In this document: positions 4,556-8,473 of the stretch, in pieces
Numbering within the stretch: the stretch's first letter is position 1
Layout of the letters: every line of letters starts with the position of its first letter
Origin: Acidimicrobiia bacterium
Lineage (GTDB): Bacteria > Actinomycetota > Acidimicrobiia > Acidimicrobiales > AC-14
Reading direction: 5' to 3'
NCBI GenBank assembly: GCA_019243595.1
Contig: JAFAUA010000187.1
Location: forward strand, 1 to 8,473
Length of the DNA stretch: 8,473 nucleotides
Made by a program: the position numbers and the translations under genes
Notes under the pieces: model-generated
Databases searched by the model: none
What the model was told of the DNA's origin: nothing
What the model saw: the letters and a program-made list of their open reading frames with translations, nothing else

Positions 4556-5933
4556 GGCGCCGCACCGCGAGACCGGTCCCCAGACCGGCGGCACCCAACA
4601 GCCCGATCGCCAGCGCCACCTGACCGGCGCGGCTCGACGAGCCGCGCCCACCGTGGATGGTCGACTTCGGCGCGCCGGCGGCCAATACCGGGTTGTCGCC
4701 GGCGGGCGCCTCGACCGTCGGGGCCGGGCTGGTGCTCGTTGTCGGCGACGCCGTCGTCGTCGACCCGTTCGGCCCGGCCGGAGCGAACGTCGACGGCGAC
4801 CGCACGATGCGCGGCGCCGCGCCCCCACCGCTCGGCGCGGCCGGGGCGTTGTTCGCCGGACCGGCGGCAGACGCTCCCGGCTGCCCCGCTGCACCCGGCG
4901 GACCGACAGCCGCGGCAACGTTCATCAGGCCGTGCCCGCACGTCCCCGCCCCGCACCCGGCGACGGGCGTCGCGGTGTTGATGATGCGGTTGACGGCGTC
5001 TTGCTGGCTGTAGCCGCGAGCGAGCAGGTCGGCCACGGCGCCGGTGACGTGCGGGGTCGCCATCGAGGTCCCGGCCATGTACGCGTAGCTGTTGGTCGAG
5101 CCCGGGTTCTTGGAGTCCCAGTACGTCGAGATCACGTCCTGGGTGTCGCCTGTGCCCGCTCCGCCCGGCGCCATCACACCCCATTTGGCGCTGCCGATCG
5201 CGCTCGAGTAGCTGGCGGGCTGGCCGTCGGGCCCGGTCGCGCCGACCACCAGTGCGTTCATGCTGCCGTAGTTGGCCGAGCCGAGTCCGAGGAAGTTGTT
5301 GTTGCCCGAAGCGACGACGGGCACGGCGCCGGCGTCCCACGCCCAGTTCACGGCGTCCCTGAAGGTGCTGTCGCTGAACAGGATCGACGCCAGTCCGCTG
5401 TCACCCAGACTGAGGTTGACGACCCGGGCACCGTTCTGCACGACCCAGTGGATGCCGGCAGCGACGTTGGCGGTGTCCCCGCTGCCGTCACTCCCGAGCA
5501 CCTTGGCCACGACCAGTTTGGCGTCGGGCGCCACGCCCGCGCCGCCCCGACCGTTGTCCTTGTAAGCGGATGCGAGGCCGGCGACGTGGGTCCCGTGGCC
5601 ATTGTCGTCGCCGCCGCCGGGACCGCACCCGCCGCCCCCGGTGCAATCGGAGCTGGCGACGACCTTGCCAGCCAGGTCCTCGTGGTTGGCGAACACGCCC
5701 GTGTCGACGATGCCGATGCGGATGTCGCGACCCGTCGACGACGCCCACGCCTCGGGCGCGTGGACCTGGACCAGACCCCACTGCTTGCCCTGCAGGACGA
5801 GCGGGTCGTTGGACGCGAGCGCCGGGGCGGCCGTGCCCACGATGACGGCTGCTGCGGCGAGGAGTGCGAACGTCGCCGCAGTCATTCGTGATGCTGTGCG
5901 CAGGCGCACCCTCTTGTGTTCGCCATTCCTCAC
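4533..5933 (-). CDS. Secreted, membrane-anchored subtilisin-like serine protease (S8 family)
   Basis: The 466-residue protein has an intact catalytic triad: Asp77 in GIVDTGV, His113 in NGHGTHVAG, Ser290 in GTSMATPH, with oxyanion Asn211 in VASGNNN. N-terminus: basic stretch (HKRVRLRTASR), hydrophobic core (about 18-36) and a likely signal-peptidase site after APALA (about residue 40). The mature enzyme starts with no room for a classical I9 propeptide. Cys97/Cys103 and Cys327/Cys332 may form two disulfides. After about residue 350 comes a Pro/Ala/Ser/Thr-rich linker, then a C-terminal membrane helix (about 438-457) and a short basic tail. This resembles mycosins (MycP), but no type VII secretion genes are visible. 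Start GTG 5933 is supported by AGGAG at 5939-5943; it overlaps the dapE stop as GTGA, so translation is probably coupled. ATG 5885 is possible but lacks an SD and would remove the basic n-region. Substrate unknown. Confidence 0.9.
   Translation of the reverse strand: MRNGEHKRVRLRTASRMTAATFALLAAAAVIVGTAAPALASNDPLVLQGKQWGLVQVHAPEAWASSTGRDIRIGIVDTGVFANHEDLAGKVVASSDCTGGGGCGPGGGDDNGHGTHVAGLASAYKDNGRGGAGVAPDAKLVVAKVLGSDGSGDTANVAAGIHWVVQNGARVVNLSLGDSGLASILFSDSTFRDAVNWAWDAGAVPVVASGNNNFLGLGSANYGSMNALVVGATGPDGQPASYSSAIGSAKWGVMAPGGAGTGDTQDVISTYWDSKNPGSTNSYAYMAGTSMATPHVTGAVADLLARGYSQQDAVNRIINTATPVAGCGAGTCGHGLMNVAAAVGPPGAAGQPGASAAGPANNAPAAPSGGGAAPRIVRSPSTFAPAGPNGSTTTASPTTSTSPAPTVEAPAGDNPVLAAGAPKSTIHGGRGSSSRAGQVALAIGLLGAAGLGTGLAVRRLRGVAAP
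4573..4588 (+). terminator. Weak hairpin just after lexA
   Basis: CCGGTC-CCCA-GACCGG, 6-bp perfect arms with a 4-nt loop, beginning 18 nt after the lexA stop and inside the 3' coding end of the protease gene. There is no T-tract. It might end lexA transcription as a U-less hairpin or may be chance in GC-rich coding DNA. Confidence 0.2.
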
Positions 5934-6991
5934 GCTGGCTCCTGTACCCCTTCGGTGATCAGCGAACGCAACACGCTGTACGCCCGCTCGAGCTCGCCGC
6001 GGCCCACCCGCTCCTCGGCGTGATGTGCCAGTTTGGGGTCTCCGGGGCCGAAATTGGCCGCGGGCACTCCGCGGGCCGCGAATCGCCCGACGTCGGTCCA
6101 CCCCAGCTTGCCCGTCGGCGGCTCCCCCACCCGCTGGAGCAGCCCGGCGAGCAGCGGGTGGTCGAGGCCCGGTGCAGCCGGCGGGGCCATGTCGGTCACC
6201 TCTACATCATCGGCTTCGGCGAGCAATCCCCGCGCGAAGGCCTCGGCCTCCTCGGGTGTGCGGTCGGGGGCGAAGCGGTGGTTGACGGTGAGCACGGCCC
6301 GGTCGGGCACGACGTTGTGGGCCACGCCTCCCTCGACGATCACGGCCTGAACGCCCTCCTTGAAGTGGCAGCCGTCGATGTCGACCTCGCGGGGGATGTA
6401 GGACGAGAGACGCTGGAGGACGTTCCCCAGCCGGTGGATGGCGTTTCGGCCCAGCCAGGCGCGCGCCGTGTGCGCCCGCTCGCCGCCGAACGTCGCCACC
6501 AACCGCATGGTGCCCTGGCAGCCGGCCTCGACGAGCGATCCGGTGGGCTCGGCCAGGATGGCGGCGTCGGCTTCCAGAAGATCGGGACGCTCACGGAAGA
6601 GGCGCTCGATGCCGTTGAACTCGGCCGCCACCTCCTCGCACTCGTAGAAGACGTAGGTCACCGGGATCGCCGGCTGCTCGACGGTGCGCGCCAGCTCGGC
6701 GAGCACGGCGACGCCGCCTTTCATGTCGGCCGACCCGAGCCCCCACAGGACGCCGCCGTCGACCCGCGCCCGCTCGTTCCCGTTGGGCGGCACGGTGTCG
6801 GTATGACCGCCCAGCAGCAGTCGCGGGCCACTGCCCGACGTGCGCGCCACCAGGTTCTCGCCCACCCGGTCGACCTCGAGCCACGGCACCGCCCGCAGCA
6901 TTCCTTCGAGGTGGTCAGTGACGATCTTCTCGTGGTGGCTGACCGAGGGGATGTCGACAAGCTCGGCGGTGAACGCCAGCAGGTCCGTCAT
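5930..6991 (-). CDS. dapE: Succinyl-diaminopimelate desuccinylase DapE (M20 family)
   Basis: Hydrolyses N-succinyl-L,L-diaminopimelate to succinate and L,L-diaminopimelate, a late step of the succinylase route to lysine and peptidoglycan DAP. Cytoplasmic, normally with two zinc ions. The 353-residue length fits the Gram-positive/actinobacterial DapE group (Rv1202 is similar in length). Seen: metal site GGHTDTVP (His63; Asp65 follows), SADMKGG with bridging Asp89, YECEEV with catalytic/metal Glu119-Glu120, LAEPTG with Glu148, and LAHHAEERV with His323/His324 near the C-terminus. The substrate is inferred from these motifs plus dapD directly upstream; a related M20 deacylase is the alternative. 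ATG 6991 lies 15 nt after the dapD stop and has only a weak SD (CTGAG), suggesting translational coupling to dapD. The stop TGA overlaps the GTG of the protease gene. Confidence 0.88.
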   Translation of the reverse strand: MTDLLAFTAELVDIPSVSHHEKIVTDHLEGMLRAVPWLEVDRVGENLVARTSGSGPRLLLGGHTDTVPPNGNERARVDGGVLWGLGSADMKGGVAVLAELARTVEQPAIPVTYVFYECEEVAAEFNGIERLFRERPDLLEADAAILAEPTGSLVEAGCQGTMRLVATFGGERAHTARAWLGRNAIHRLGNVLQRLSSYIPREVDIDGCHFKEGVQAVIVEGGVAHNVVPDRAVLTVNHRFAPDRTPEEAEAFARGLLAEADDVEVTDMAPPAAPGLDHPLLAGLLQRVGEPPTGKLGWTDVGRFAARGVPAANFGPGDPKLAHHAEERVGRGELERAYSVLRSLITEGVQEPA

Positions 6992-7006
6992 CTCAGTTCA
7001 ATGGGG

Positions 7007-7837
<831 letters not shown>

Positions 7838-7842
7838 TCAAG

Positions 7843-8473
7843 CTACTGGCCGCTGTCGTCGAGCGACTTTCGCAACTCACTATGGAGTCCTTCGGCGGTG
7901 AGGACACCGACGCACCGGTCGCCGTCGACGACGCCCACGAACGGGGCGTCGTGGAGCAGCAGCTGGGCCAGCGCGTCACGCAAAGTCGCGCCAACCGGCA
8001 CCGTCGCCGGGATGTCGTCGACGCTTCGGAGCTCGCCCGGCGGCGGCTCCAGGCCGCTGAGGTCGATCGGCGTGACGCTCAGGCGCTTGAGGCCGCGGTC
8101 CTTGCCCACGAAGTCGGCGACGAAGGGAGTCGCCGGCCGTCCCAGCACGTTCGCCGGCGTGTCGTACTGCTCGAGCACGCCGCCATCGCGCAGGACGGCG
8201 ATGCGGTCGCCGAGCCGCACGGCTTCGTCGATGTCATGGGTGACGAACACGACGGTCTTCTTCAGCTCCCCCTGGAGGCGGAGGAACTCGGCCTGCAGCC
8301 GGTCGCGCGCGATGGGGTCGATGGCCCCGAACGGCTCGTCCATCAGCAGGACCGGCGGGTCGGCGGCGAGCGCCCGGGCCACGCCGACCCGCTGGCGCTG
8401 TCCACCGGAGAGCTGGTCCGGATAGCGCTGCCGGAACTCCGCGGGTTCGAGGCCGACCAACTCGAGGAGCTCG
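7843..8473 (-). CDS. Osmoprotectant-type ABC transporter ATP-binding protein with CBS domain (N-terminus beyond window)
   Basis: C-terminal 209 codons of an ABC ATPase of the OpuCA/ProV type, which powers import of glycine betaine, carnitine, choline or similar solutes. Seen: ABC signature LSGGQRQR (8398-8412 and on), Walker B and D-loop LLMDEPFGAID (about 8317-8349), H-switch FVTHDIDEA, then QYDTPANVLGRPATPFVADFVG and DRGLKRL, typical of this subfamily. The final about 70 residues contain one CBS-like domain (VPVGATLRDALAQLLLHDAPFVGVVD..RCVGVLT); in OpuA-type ATPases CBS domains sense ionic strength. Walker A and the Q-loop lie beyond the right edge. The frame is open to the edge (ELLELVGLEP), so the TTG at 8460 is internal, not a start. 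Partner permease genes are not in view. It ends 5 nt before dapD. The exact substrate cannot be told. Confidence 0.88.
   Translation of the reverse strand, partial: ELLELVGLEPAEFRQRYPDQLSGGQRQRVGVARALAADPPVLLMDEPFGAIDPIARDRLQAEFLRLQGELKKTVVFVTHDIDEAVRLGDRIAVLRDGGVLEQYDTPANVLGRPATPFVADFVGKDRGLKRLSVTPIDLSGLEPPPGELRSVDDIPATVPVGATLRDALAQLLLHDAPFVGVVDGDRCVGVLTAEGLHSELRKSLDDSGQ

Noticed and set aside
4653..5891. Plus-strand open frame (412 codons) opposite the protease gene
   Set aside because: It is antisense to a complete subtilase with an intact catalytic triad and has no recognisable domains of its own.

Overview
The window is about 8.5 kb of very GC-rich, densely packed bacterial DNA. It most likely comes from a high-GC Gram-positive bacterium (Actinomycetota). 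I base this on the nrdR / LysM-protein / lexA gene order, which matches Mycobacterium tuberculosis Rv2718c-Rv2719c-Rv2720, on SOS boxes of the CGAAC-N4-GTTCG type, and on a DapE of the Gram-positive actinobacterial kind. A lineage such as Acidimicrobiia is possible, but I cannot establish it from sequence alone. I see no tRNA, rRNA, CRISPR array, transposase or prophage gene, and no gene-free stretch longer than 201 bp.

Left half (1-3919), all on the minus strand and read right to left: a SOS-type membrane LysM protein, then nrdR (the ATP-cone/zinc-ribbon repressor of ribonucleotide reductase genes), then nrdJ (B12-dependent class II ribonucleotide reductase, cut by the left edge of the window). 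The 201-bp gap before nrdJ holds a good promoter candidate, a near-consensus NrdR box, and an unusual nested inverted repeat that would fold in the leader RNA just upstream of the ribosome binding site.

Centre (3749-4555): a 171-bp divergent control region with four SOS-box-like sites separates the LysM gene from lexA on the plus strand. LexA should repress both itself and the LysM gene. If transcription continues leftwards, it could also affect nrdR and nrdJ, linking DNA damage, division arrest and dNTP supply.

Right half (4533-8473), minus strand: a tight run of an osmoprotectant-type ABC transporter ATPase with a CBS domain (cut by the right edge), dapD, dapE and a secreted, membrane-anchored subtilisin-like protease. 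The junctions are 5 nt, 15 nt and a 4-nt GTGA overlap, so the genes are probably co-transcribed. dapD and dapE give two steps of the succinylase route to diaminopimelate and lysine, which feeds peptidoglycan. The protease has a mycosin-like layout but no type VII secretion neighbours. Its 3' end overlaps that of lexA by 23 bp, tail to tail.

Most of the window is ordinary core genome. The best candidates for something not yet described are the structured nrdJ leader, the density of SOS boxes, and the combination of a proteobacterial-type DapD with an actinobacterial-type DapE.
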